Shown: one piece after another, positions 1-8,412 of the stretch
How positions within the stretch are numbered: the stretch's first letter is position 1
Layout: each line of letters starts with the position of its first letter
From: Chitinophaga sp. CB10
Lineage (GTDB): Bacteria > Bacteroidota > Bacteroidia > Chitinophagales > Chitinophagaceae
DNA: 64,000 nt
Assembly (NCBI GenBank): GCA_001870995.2
Contig: MLAV02000006.1
Coordinates: 62,001-126,000, forward strand
Direction: 5' to 3'
Translations under genes and position numbers: made by a program
The notes under the pieces: generated by a model
Databases searched by the model: none
Told to the model about the DNA's origin: nothing
The model's input: only the letters and a program-made list of their open reading frames with translations

Positions 1-174
1 AGCGGAAAATTTGTGAAGCGGGGAGAGAAGCAGAGCTGGGGCAACCAGGACCGCGATGCGCTCTATCTCAACTACAACATTACGCTGGCAGATATGCAGG
101 TGGCCACCACCGATACTTTGGTCATGAGGGACCGGGCGGTGACCATGGAAACTTTCACCCCTATAGCTAAGTAA
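1..174 (+). CDS. C-terminal end of a probable xylan-locus surface lipoprotein (partial)
   Basis: An open frame enters from the left edge and stops with TAA at 172-174, five bases before the GH10 start, so it is very likely in the same operon. The 57 visible residues are beta-strand-like and end in METFTPIAK. In Bacteroidota xylan loci the gene before the GH10 xylanase is often a DUF1735/DUF5627-type glycan-binding lipoprotein, and this tail would fit. That assignment is inferred from context, because too little of the protein is visible to recognise a domain. Confidence 0.45.
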   Translation, partial: SGKFVKRGEKQSWGNQDRDALYLNYNITLADMQVATTDTLVMRDRAVTMETFTPIAK

Positions 175-178
175 CACT

Positions 179-2287
179 ATGAACAGACGTCATAAATTCC
201 TACTCCCCGTTATCGGCCTGGGCATGCTGGCTGCCTGCGCCAAGTATGAGCCCCTGGACTTCCGGGTAACGGAGCCTGAAAGTGTGTTGGTACAGGAAGA
301 TATCAATGCCTACAAGGCGTTGAAGTCCTATATCAACCGGGCCACGCATCCGGACTTCAAGCTGGGCGTTGCGCTGTCGTTATCGCCCTACGTATCCAAA
401 GGAGTAATGTACCGCCTGGCCAACCGCAACTTTGATGAAATTGTGCTGGGTTATGAAATGAAGCATGGAGCGGTCGTGCAATCCGACGGTTCCCTGGCGC
501 TGGATAACGTCAGGAACCTGCTGGAGGCTGCAAAGGCGGCTGGTACGGCCGTTTATGGGCATACGTTATGCTGGCATGCGAATCAGAATGCCGCGTACCT
601 TAACAGCCTGATTGCGCCGCTGATATTCACCTCGCCTGCATATCCGAACGACGTGAATCGCGCCGGCCTGCTGGACGGCACTTTCAGCAACTGGGGTAAA
701 ACCGGCGCCGTTACGATAGAGGCGGGAGCTGGCATGAACGGCGGTAAAGCCGTGAAGCTGGTTGCCGGCAGCGGCAATACGCCGGAAGCCCTGCAGCTGG
801 TATCCCCGGCGATTACCGTAGTGCCGGGCCATAAGTATGAAATCATCTGTTATATTAAATCGGACAAGGAAGGAGAGGGGCGCATTGCCTTTGAAGGCCT
901 GCGCAACAACACGCCGTTTACTTCCTTTGCCACCGGCATCTCCTGGAAGGAAGTGAAGGTACAGGTGAGCGATATGACAGGCAGCACGTTCAAAGTGCAT
1001 CTGGACCTGGGCTATAAGCCCGGCGTTACCTATTACCTGGACGTGAATAACATCTACGTATATGACACGCAGGGCACGCCGGTTATCACCAACCTTATAA
1101 AAAACGGCGACTTTGAAACCGGCAGCGCCTGGGGAGGCTGGGGTACCGGCTCTTCCAGGGGCATTACGGCGGATGGTTTGGGCGTGGGCAACAAAGGCAA
1201 AGCCTTTTACGTGACCACCACCGCAAAGAGCCCGAACTACTGGGACGTACAAACGTCGTATGCATTCGATAAACCGCTGGACAACGGCGAGACCTACAAC
1301 CTGAGTTTTTGGGTGAAAGGTACGGCTGAAGGTATCATCAGGCCGGAACTGCAGAGCGCGGATTATTCCTCGAACGGCTTTGGACAGGTGGCCGTCACCA
1401 AAGAATGGAAACAGGTGAACATCTCCACCAAAGCTACTGCGGCGGACAGAAGCCGCCTGATCATCAGCTACGGCGAATTTGCCGGCACCGTGTATATAGA
1501 CGACGTAGTGCTGAGCAATGCCAAAGCCGTTGGCAGCGTGACCACCACGGTAGAAAAATCCCCGGCGGAAAAGGAAGCGATCATCGGCAATGCCCTTGAA
1601 ACCTGGATCTCCGGCATGGTGACCGCCTGCAAGGATCATGTGCATGCCTGGGACGTAGTCAACGAACCGATGGACGATGGCAAGCCCGCAGAGCTGAAAA
1701 CCGGCGTGGGTAAGACTTCCCCGGCGGATCACTTCTACTGGCAGGATTACCTCGGCAAGGATTACGCCGTGAAAGCCTTCCAGCTGGCCCGTAAATACGG
1801 CAATGCCGGCGATAAACTGTTCATCAACGATTATAACCTGGAATACAGCCTGGATAAGTGCCGCGGCCTCATCGCCTACGTGCAGTACCTGGAAAGCAAA
1901 GGCGTGAAGGTGGATGGCATCGGCACGCAGATGCATATCAGTACCACTAATGATAAAACGAAGATCGCAGAGATGTTCCGGCTGCTCGCCGCAACGGGTA
2001 AGCTTATCAAAATTTCAGAACTGGATATAGGCGTTGGCGTTAAAACCAGCGCAGCTACTGCGGAGCATTATAAAGCGCAGGCAGAGCTGTACCAGTATGT
2101 AATCCAGCAATATTTTGAACTGGTGCCGGCGGCGCAGCGCTACGGCATCACGTTCTGGAGCCCGCTGGATAGCCCTGCCAGCTCCAGCTGGCGCGCAGGG
2201 GAGCCGATCGGCATCTGGACGGAAGCGTACGTACGCAAGCTGGCGTATTCTACTTCCTGCCAGGCCCTGGAATCAGGAACGAAATAA
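179..2287 (+). CDS. Endo-1,4-beta-xylanase, GH10 with two CBMs inserted in the catalytic domain
   Basis: A surface lipoprotein that cleaves internal beta-1,4 bonds of xylan. The signal peptide ends in a lipobox with Cys20. The GH10 barrel begins at about residue 45 and reaches the HTLCWH motif (about residues 127-132). It is then interrupted by two CBM4/9-like beta-sandwich modules (about 150-300 and 305-450) and resumes with the acid/base Glu496 in WDVVNEP and the nucleophile Glu614 in ISELDIG. This split architecture is known from gut Bacteroidota and Prevotella xylanases. At 702 residues it is about twice the size of a bare GH10 because of the insert. The gene lies five bases after the preceding frame. 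The family and catalytic residues are clear; substrate preference within xylans is inferred. Confidence 0.95.
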   Translation: MNRRHKFLLPVIGLGMLAACAKYEPLDFRVTEPESVLVQEDINAYKALKSYINRATHPDFKLGVALSLSPYVSKGVMYRLANRNFDEIVLGYEMKHGAVVQSDGSLALDNVRNLLEAAKAAGTAVYGHTLCWHANQNAAYLNSLIAPLIFTSPAYPNDVNRAGLLDGTFSNWGKTGAVTIEAGAGMNGGKAVKLVAGSGNTPEALQLVSPAITVVPGHKYEIICYIKSDKEGEGRIAFEGLRNNTPFTSFATGISWKEVKVQVSDMTGSTFKVHLDLGYKPGVTYYLDVNNIYVYDTQGTPVITNLIKNGDFETGSAWGGWGTGSSRGITADGLGVGNKGKAFYVTTTAKSPNYWDVQTSYAFDKPLDNGETYNLSFWVKGTAEGIIRPELQSADYSSNGFGQVAVTKEWKQVNISTKATAADRSRLIISYGEFAGTVYIDDVVLSNAKAVGSVTTTVEKSPAEKEAIIGNALETWISGMVTACKDHVHAWDVVNEPMDDGKPAELKTGVGKTSPADHFYWQDYLGKDYAVKAFQLARKYGNAGDKLFINDYNLEYSLDKCRGLIAYVQYLESKGVKVDGIGTQMHISTTNDKTKIAEMFRLLAATGKLIKISELDIGVGVKTSAATAEHYKAQAELYQYVIQQYFELVPAAQRYGITFWSPLDSPASSSWRAGEPIGIWTEAYVRKLAYSTSCQALESGTK

Positions 2288-2304
2288 GGTTGACATACAT
2301 GATG

Positions 2305-2342
2305 AATCCTGCCGGGCGGAGTCTTCCGACTGGCAGGATTTT
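2305..2342 (+). terminator. Hairpin terminator after the GH10 gene
   Basis: Arms AATCCTGCC (2305-2313) and GGCAGGATT (2332-2340) enclose a smaller CGGA/TCCG stem and are followed by a short T-rich stretch. It lies 18 bases after the xylanase stop and separates the xylan locus from the riboswitch. Confidence 0.65.
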
Positions 2343-2387
2343 CTATTTCAATTATTTATCGTACTTTCACGCCGCAATTGGTTTTTA

Positions 2388-2560
2388 ACATCACCTTTCA
2401 CTGCTGTTAAAATTAAAAGGGAATCAGGTGCAAATCCTGAGCAGACCCGCTACTGTAAGTTCTGTTGCAACACTTCGACATCCACTTGCCACTGTTTTTG
2501 TGATGAAAAACGGGAAGGCCGCCGAAAGTGAGAACAAGCCAGGAGACCTGCCATGCAGCC
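2388..2560 (+). promoter_or_regulatory. Cobalamin (B12) riboswitch
   Basis: The conserved aptamer core can be read directly: AAAAGGGAAtcaGGTGcAAaTCC from about 2415, then CAGACCCGCTACTGTAAG (2442-2459), GCCACTG (2488-2494), GGGAAGGCC (2512-2520), and the B12 box AGCCAGGAGACCTGCC (2537-2552). These are the signature elements of the adenosylcobalamin aptamer in the right order and spacing. It lies about 115 bases before a BtuB-like receptor gene, so high cobalamin should turn the operon off. A weak CTGAAA/TTTCAG hairpin followed by seven Ts (2601-2624) lies between aptamer and start codon and might be the expression platform; translational control is equally possible. The outer boundaries are approximate because P1 was not folded. 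Confidence 0.93.
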
Positions 2561-2674
2561 AGTTTCAACGCTCCGAGGAAAGAGCCTTGAATCAACCACA
2601 CTGAAATTATTTCAGGATTTTTTTAAAGTAGGTCATCCGGTAACCAGCCCGGATCAGTTTAATTTTTTACCTCT

Positions 2675-4735
2675 ATGTCAAACGCATTAAAAACGTTGAT
2701 GATAACGTTTTTGGCATTTATTGGCACGCATAGCTATGGACAAAAAACCAACCGCGACTCCACCCTGGTGGACTCCGCAGGGGTGAGAACCCTGCGCGGC
2801 GTTACCATCTCCACCATCGCGTATAAAGAAGTGATCCCATCCCAAAAGTTGACCGGCGAACAGTTAAAAAGCCTCAACAGCTTTTCCGTGGCGGATGCCA
2901 TCCGCTACTTCGCCGGCGTACAGGTGAAGGACTATGGCGGCATCGGCGGGCTCAAAACCGTGGATATGCGCAGCATGGGTACCAACCATATGGGCGTGTT
3001 CTACGATGGCATACAGCTGGGCAACGCGCAAAACGGGCAGATAGACCTGGGGAAATTTTCCATGGATAACATCGAATCCATTGCCGTGTACAACGGGCAA
3101 AAAAGCGATATTTTCCAACCCGCGAAAGACTATGGCTCCTCCGGTACCATTTACCTGCGCAGCCGCAAGCCGGTATTCGATTCCGCCACAACCACCCACC
3201 TCAAGGGCGTATTCAAAACCGGCTCGTTTGATTTGATCAATCCTTCCCTGCTGTGGGAACAAAAGCTGGCGGACAACCTGAACCTCTCCCTCAGCAGCGA
3301 GTGGATCAACTCCTCCGGCCGTTACCCCTTCCGCTATAAAAGAGTGTATCATAATACCGGCGCCACCGCCTGGGATACCACCGCCATCCGGCAAAACGGG
3401 GACATCAACGCATGGCGCGTGGAAAGCGGCTTGTATGGCCGCCTTAACAGGGGGATATGGAACCTGAAAACTTACTTTTACGATTCGGAAAGAGGCATCC
3501 CCGGCGCCATCGTCAACAATGTATGGAAGCGCTCCCAGCGCCAGTGGGACCGCAATTTCTTTGTGCAGGGCAGCCTGCAGCAAAACGTTGCGAAAGGATA
3601 CGACATCCAGGTGAACGCCAAGTATGCGAATGATTACATGCGCTACCTGAACCCGGATACCACCCTCATGTATATCGATAATAATTTCCATCAACAGGAG
3701 TGGTACGCTTCCATCGCCAATAAATACAGCGTGTCCAAACATATTGATATCAACCTCTCCACGGACTTCCAATATAACACGCTTGACGCCAGCCTCGATG
3801 GATTCGCGTTTCCGAAAAGGCTCACCTCCCTCGTTGCGCTGGCTACAGCAGCGGAATTCGGCAAGGTGAAAATGCAGGGCAGCGTGTTGGGTACTTTCGT
3901 CAATGAAAAAATCAACCGGGGTAATTCCGATACTGCGGTGGCCGCGCCATCCAAAAATGAGATTACGCCCGCGTTTTTTATTTCCTATAAGCCCTTTGCC
4001 AGGGCGGATTTCAACCTGAGGGCATTTTACAAGAATATTTTCCGGATGCCTACTTTCAATGACCTGTATTATACCGATATCGGCAATATCAGCCTGCAAC
4101 CGGAATTCACGCACCAGTATAACCTCGGCTTCGCCTACCGTAAAACCCGCCAGGGATCCCTGTTGAGCGAATGGCAACTGCAATCCGATTTTTACTATAA
4201 CCAGGTCACGAACAAAATAGTAGCCGTGCCAAAAGGCAGCGGCATGTACCGCTGGATGATGATGAACATCGGCGAAGTGGAGATCAGGGGCGTGGATGTG
4301 GTAGGGGACCTGGCTTTTACCTTCCCAAAGGACATACTGTTGAATATCAGGGCCGCCTATACGCACCAGACCGCGCAGGACTTTACCACCCGCAAAAATC
4401 CGGAGTTGCAAAAAGTGACCTATGGCGGGCAGATACCTTATATACCCTGGCACAGCGGTTCGCTGATTGCCGGTATCCAGTACAACACCTGGCGGCTCAA
4501 CTATAGCTTCATCTACGTGGGGGCGCGCTACCAGAACTCCGCCAATATCCCGGAAAATTATGAGCAGCCCTGGTACACGAGCGACCTGTCCGCGTCCAAA
4601 AACTTTCAGCTGAAACGCTGCCGCTTCCGTGTGGCCGGGGAGCTGAACAACCTCCTGAACCAGGACTATGAAGTAGTCGTCAACTACCCGATGCCGAAAA
4701 GAAATTATAAAATCATTTTATCCGTTGAACTATGA
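2675..4735 (+). CDS. btuB: TonB-dependent cobalamin receptor, BtuB-like
   Basis: A 686-residue outer-membrane receptor expected to move cobalamin across the outer membrane using TonB. The signal peptide ends near residue 22. The plug domain (about residues 45-165) contains ADAIRYFAGVQVKDYGGIGG and GVFYDGIQLGN, and a 22-strand barrel follows, including the FRMPTFNDLYY segment and a C-terminal aromatic-rich strand. It lacks the N-terminal carboxypeptidase-like domain of SusC proteins, as expected for BtuB. Its position directly after a cobalamin riboswitch and in front of a BtuG-like propeller gene fixes the substrate far better than the protein sequence alone. The next gene overlaps its stop by four bases (ATGA). 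Confidence 0.9.
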   Translation: MSNALKTLMITFLAFIGTHSYGQKTNRDSTLVDSAGVRTLRGVTISTIAYKEVIPSQKLTGEQLKSLNSFSVADAIRYFAGVQVKDYGGIGGLKTVDMRSMGTNHMGVFYDGIQLGNAQNGQIDLGKFSMDNIESIAVYNGQKSDIFQPAKDYGSSGTIYLRSRKPVFDSATTTHLKGVFKTGSFDLINPSLLWEQKLADNLNLSLSSEWINSSGRYPFRYKRVYHNTGATAWDTTAIRQNGDINAWRVESGLYGRLNRGIWNLKTYFYDSERGIPGAIVNNVWKRSQRQWDRNFFVQGSLQQNVAKGYDIQVNAKYANDYMRYLNPDTTLMYIDNNFHQQEWYASIANKYSVSKHIDINLSTDFQYNTLDASLDGFAFPKRLTSLVALATAAEFGKVKMQGSVLGTFVNEKINRGNSDTAVAAPSKNEITPAFFISYKPFARADFNLRAFYKNIFRMPTFNDLYYTDIGNISLQPEFTHQYNLGFAYRKTRQGSLLSEWQLQSDFYYNQVTNKIVAVPKGSGMYRWMMMNIGEVEIRGVDVVGDLAFTFPKDILLNIRAAYTHQTAQDFTTRKNPELQKVTYGGQIPYIPWHSGSLIAGIQYNTWRLNYSFIYVGARYQNSANIPENYEQPWYTSDLSASKNFQLKRCRFRVAGELNNLLNQDYEVVVNYPMPKRNYKIILSVEL

Positions 4736-5886
4736 GCAGGCATTCCTATTACATCGCCGCATTGCTGTTGCTGTTAGCAGCATCCTCCTGCAGGAAGGAT
4801 GTGCAGGTTTTTATCAACGAGGATACCTCGCTGGACACTGCCGCCAATAACGGTTTTGCAGGGTTTTACCTGCTCAACGAAGGGAACATGGGCAGCAATA
4901 AAAGCACGCTGGATTATTTCGATTACACCACGGGGAAATACCAGCGGAATATTTACGCAGCTATCAATCCGAATGTACCAAAGGAACTGGGGGATGTAGG
5001 CAATGACCTCGCGATTTACGGCGGCAGGCTATACGCCGTCATCAACGCATCGAATAAGGTGGAAGTCATGGATGCCCGCACGGCCAAACGCATCGGGCAG
5101 ATAGATATCCCGAACTGCCGCTACATCAAATTCGACCAGGGCTACGCATACGTGACCTCCTACGCCGGGCCCATACAGGTGAACCCGAACTACACCCAGA
5201 AAGGATTTGTAGCGAAGATAGATACCGCCACCCTGCAGGAAGTGGACCGCTGCATCGTTGGCTTTCAGCCGGACGGGCTGGAAATCGCCAACGGGAAAAT
5301 TTACGTGGCTAACTCCGGCGGCTATATGGGCGCCGGCAGTTCGGATAAATACGAACGCAGCGTATCCGTGATCAACCTGGCTACTTTCCGGGAAGAAAGC
5401 CGCATTGATGTAGCGTATAACCTGCATCACATCCTGGCGGACAAACGGGGCGATCTATGGGTGACCTCCCGGGGCGATTATAAGCAGCTGCCATCACGGC
5501 TGTACTTCATTGATAAAACGCAGCAAAAAGTGACGGACACCATTCCCGTGGCGGCCGGTAACTATCACCTGGACGGGGACTCCCTGTATATCTACAGCAC
5601 GGAATGGAGCTATGTTACTTACTCCAACGTGATCACCTACGCGATTGTCAATACCCGCACCCATGCCGTGGTGAGCCGGGCTTTTATTACAGACGGGATG
5701 GATAAGGAGATTGAAATCCCCTACGGCATTGTGGTTCACCCGGTGACGAAGGATATCTATGTGACGGATGCCGGCAACTATGTGTCGCCCGGTATGCTCT
5801 ACTGCTTCTCCAAGGACGGGAAGAAGAAATGGAGCGTGCGCACCGGCGACATCCCGGCGCATATTGTCTTATTACCAAAATCTTAA
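4732..5886 (+). CDS. btuG: BtuG-like surface beta-propeller lipoprotein (cobalamin capture)
   Basis: A 384-residue lipoprotein with a lipobox at Cys20 and repeated propeller blades, for example GYAYVTSYAG, GKIYVANSGGYMG, GDLWVTSRGDY and KDIYVTDAGNYVSPG. This fits the DUF5074/YncE-type seven-bladed propeller. In Bacteroides, BtuG binds cobalamin very tightly at the cell surface and sits as a lid on BtuB. The ATGA overlap with the btuB-like gene suggests translational coupling and a BtuBG complex. The symbol is given from fold and context; cobalamin binding by this copy is inferred. Confidence 0.85.
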   Translation: MSRHSYYIAALLLLLAASSCRKDVQVFINEDTSLDTAANNGFAGFYLLNEGNMGSNKSTLDYFDYTTGKYQRNIYAAINPNVPKELGDVGNDLAIYGGRLYAVINASNKVEVMDARTAKRIGQIDIPNCRYIKFDQGYAYVTSYAGPIQVNPNYTQKGFVAKIDTATLQEVDRCIVGFQPDGLEIANGKIYVANSGGYMGAGSSDKYERSVSVINLATFREESRIDVAYNLHHILADKRGDLWVTSRGDYKQLPSRLYFIDKTQQKVTDTIPVAAGNYHLDGDSLYIYSTEWSYVTYSNVITYAIVNTRTHAVVSRAFITDGMDKEIEIPYGIVVHPVTKDIYVTDAGNYVSPGMLYCFSKDGKKKWSVRTGDIPAHIVLLPKS

Positions 5887-5908
5887 AATAAGGTCAACCT
5901 GACTAACC

Positions 5909-7381
5909 ATGAAACAAACCTTTTTTCTGAGCCTGTTTGCTGCTGCCGTTTCCTTTTCCGCCTGCAGGAAGGAGGAATACCGCGCTCCCGGTATCACCGG
6001 CATAACCGCCGATACGCTTGTGATGACCATTGGAGATAAAATGGTACTGGCGCCCAACGTCACCAACCTGAAAGGGAACACCTACGCCTGGCTGGTGAAT
6101 GGCAGGGAGGCGGCCTCCGGGCAGCTCAGCTATACCTTCGAAGCCACGGCGCCGGGGAATTATGAAATTACTTTTAAAGTGGAAAATAGAGGCGGCGCCG
6201 CCAGGCAGTCCTATTACATCCGCGTGCAAGCCCCGCTGGAACTGGCGATTCCAGCGCTGCCGGAAGTGCCCATGGGGCAGGTGTTGCTTGTTACGCCCAT
6301 GGTAACAGGGCCTGAAACGGCGGACTATTCCTACCAATGGTCCATCGGCGATTCCATCCTCGGCAGGCAGCGGGAGCTGCAGTTTATTTCCCCTGCTGCC
6401 GGCACGTTTGCCCTGCAGCTGCGCGTGACTGCCGGCAAGCAAATGGCTACGGCTACACGTAATATATCCGTAAAGCCTGCACAATACGTTCAAAACGCCT
6501 ACATGGTGCTGGAATACGCGCCCGCGCCGGCTAAGAACCATAACTGGGCCATCATCGGTATGGCGGAGTTCTGGAAGTTTGGCCATGAATACCAGCTGCC
6601 TTACAACGAGTTCCTGGCAAAGGCCACGGCTATACGAAAAGAAAGCGCCGATCCATCGCTGGTGCTGGGCTCCTGGGGCGGTTACGCCGTGTTTAAATTC
6701 GACCATACGGTAGCCAATGCCGCCGGCGCAGCGGATATTGAAATCACCGCTACCTGCTCCAGGCTGGATCCACCAGCAGTGTACGTGGCGTACGACCGCA
6801 ATAAAAACGGGCAGCCGGACGAAGGGGAATGGTACGAAATCAAAAATGACGACTACGGCCTGGAAGATATGCCGGACTACGCCATCACCTTCACCTACCT
6901 CAAAACCGAAACGGACGCGAAAAGAATTTATACCTATTTCAACTGGAAGGACAACCAGGAAAAGCCTGCACAGGGCGAGGTCCTGACCAATAAAACCTTT
7001 ACCAGCTCCATGACGGATGCCGGCGGCTTTTCCAGCAGGGGCTTTTTCCCTGGCCTGAGCATGACGGACATCCCGAATAAAAAGGTAGCCATCCTGGATG
7101 GCTGGCAAAGCGCCTTCACCCGCAAAGGCAAGCGCATCACGAAAAATCTCACCGGTGCGCCGCCGTTTTCCCAAAAGCTGAATATTGATATAGACATGGC
7201 CGTGAACAGCAAAGGAGAGCGGGTGCAGCTGCCGGGTATCGACTTCGTGAAGGTCCGCAAGGTGGCGTATCCTGTGCAGCAGGATTTCATCAACGCGGGC
7301 GGGCAAATGGTGGATGCCAACATGGACGAAACGCGGATGCTGCATGTGGCCGGCATATTGGATAAACACCTTAAAAACTAG
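5909..7381 (+). CDS. PKD-type surface lipoprotein of the cobalamin operon (first copy)
   Basis: A 490-residue lipoprotein (Cys19). Residues about 30-195 form two PKD/Ig-like beta-sandwich repeats (for example GNTYAWLVNGREA and SYQWSIGDSILG). The C-terminal half has a distinct domain with LGSWGGYAVFKFDHTV and a Ca2+-loop-like DRNKNGQPDEGEWYEI, ending in a PGIDFVKVRK segment. It is clearly related to the gene at 8413-9930 over the whole length. Such proteins recur in Bacteroidota cobalamin loci, but I know of no assigned molecular role. An accessory or binding role at the surface is inferred from the riboswitch-led operon. It starts 22 bases after the propeller gene. Confidence 0.8.
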   Translation: MKQTFFLSLFAAAVSFSACRKEEYRAPGITGITADTLVMTIGDKMVLAPNVTNLKGNTYAWLVNGREAASGQLSYTFEATAPGNYEITFKVENRGGAARQSYYIRVQAPLELAIPALPEVPMGQVLLVTPMVTGPETADYSYQWSIGDSILGRQRELQFISPAAGTFALQLRVTAGKQMATATRNISVKPAQYVQNAYMVLEYAPAPAKNHNWAIIGMAEFWKFGHEYQLPYNEFLAKATAIRKESADPSLVLGSWGGYAVFKFDHTVANAAGAADIEITATCSRLDPPAVYVAYDRNKNGQPDEGEWYEIKNDDYGLEDMPDYAITFTYLKTETDAKRIYTYFNWKDNQEKPAQGEVLTNKTFTSSMTDAGGFSSRGFFPGLSMTDIPNKKVAILDGWQSAFTRKGKRITKNLTGAPPFSQKLNIDIDMAVNSKGERVQLPGIDFVKVRKVAYPVQQDFINAGGQMVDANMDETRMLHVAGILDKHLKN

Positions 7382-7428
7382 AAAGCCGGGCGACCCCGAT
7401 TTAATATCTCACCAAAAAAACTCGACTG

Positions 7429-8361
7429 ATGAAAAAGTCCCATTTTAGTAAAACCCTCATGATAGCATTTGTATCTCTTGTTGTAGCATCGTCCTGTTCC
7501 AAGCAAAACGACCTGGCGCCGGATCCGGACGCGCTGGAAAAGGCCGGCCCGACGGGTGCTGCATCCCTGCTGAGCACTTCCTATACCATCACCTTTGAAG
7601 GGATAGGCCGCGCTTACATGGCTGATACAACATCCTATGGCGACAATGCCTATTCCACCTGGGGCGGTACGCAGATTGCGCCCTACACCCATTCCCCCAG
7701 CAACCTGCGGTTCGCCATTAAAGGCGCGGGCAGCGGTACGCCGGTGGATTATTACAACGGCGGCTTCGTAGTGTCCGACTGGAACTATAAATCCAACATC
7801 CCCGGTAAAACCGGCAACTGGTGGTACTCCTACCAGAACCAATGCAGCGTGTACGCCGGTACAGACGGCGCTAAGAACGGCGGCTACGGCGGCAGCAGCA
7901 ACTTTGCAGTACTGACCGGTTACGTGGATGCCTTCAACTCTTCCTATGCAACCCGCCCCGTAATGAACTTTACCAGCGGCAGCGGCGTGGTAGACGGTAT
8001 GTACATCTGCCTCTCTTCCTATACCTATGGCGTGATCCAGAACGGTAATTCCTTTGGCTCCGCAGGTTCTTCCGCGCCGCTGAAGGACGTGGCTAACGGC
8101 AACGGATATATTAAATTACTGGCGTATGGCTATAACGGCAATACCCCTACGAATAACGGCGACCCGGTTGAAATATACCTGGCCCGCTACAGCAACCACC
8201 TGCCTGTGGTAGCCCCGCTGACGGCCTGGACGTATTTTGACCTCTCGGACCTCGGCGCCGTTACCCGCGTGGAGTTCAACTTCGAAGGTAACGACAACGG
8301 CGCCTATGGCCTGAACACGCCTGCCTACGTATGCATTGATAATGTGGAAGTGACCTTGTAA
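7429..8361 (+). CDS. btuH: DUF4465 surface lipoprotein, BtuH-like
   Basis: A 310-residue lipoprotein with lipobox Cys23. The body is a single Gly/Tyr/Ser-rich beta-sandwich domain with the DUF4465 pattern: a start resembling TITFEG, an internal NWWYSYQNQCSVYAGTDG-type stretch, and an ending YVCIDNVEV that is typical of the family. DUF4465 proteins in Bacteroides cobalamin loci, named BtuH, bind B12 at the cell surface. The assignment therefore rests on domain recognition from memory plus operon context. It starts 47 bases after the first PKD gene and 51 bases before the second. Confidence 0.78.
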   Translation: MKKSHFSKTLMIAFVSLVVASSCSKQNDLAPDPDALEKAGPTGAASLLSTSYTITFEGIGRAYMADTTSYGDNAYSTWGGTQIAPYTHSPSNLRFAIKGAGSGTPVDYYNGGFVVSDWNYKSNIPGKTGNWWYSYQNQCSVYAGTDGAKNGGYGGSSNFAVLTGYVDAFNSSYATRPVMNFTSGSGVVDGMYICLSSYTYGVIQNGNSFGSAGSSAPLKDVANGNGYIKLLAYGYNGNTPTNNGDPVEIYLARYSNHLPVVAPLTAWTYFDLSDLGAVTRVEFNFEGNDNGAYGLNTPAYVCIDNVEVTL

Positions 8362-8412
8362 CGGCATAGTCAGACTCATGCCCGGCTTTCTTTTTGTAAA
8401 AAATAATACCAG

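Noticed and set aside
566..1936. 456-codon minus-strand frame inside the xylanase gene
   Set aside because: The plus strand encodes a complete GH10 with both catalytic Glu residues; the antisense frame shows no domain.
2601..2624. Independent terminator between riboswitch and BtuB-like gene
   Set aside because: The stem is only six AT-rich base pairs. It was kept as a possible expression platform in the riboswitch entry and not called as a terminator.
2864..4453. Long open frame on the minus strand opposite the BtuB-like gene
   Set aside because: It mirrors a clear receptor gene, has no recognisable domain or start context, and its composition is that of an antisense shadow in GC-rich coding DNA.
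5903..7369. 488-codon minus-strand frame opposite the first PKD lipoprotein (and a similar one at 8461-9933)
   Set aside because: Both are exact antisense shadows of convincing lipoprotein genes with lipoboxes and family motifs.
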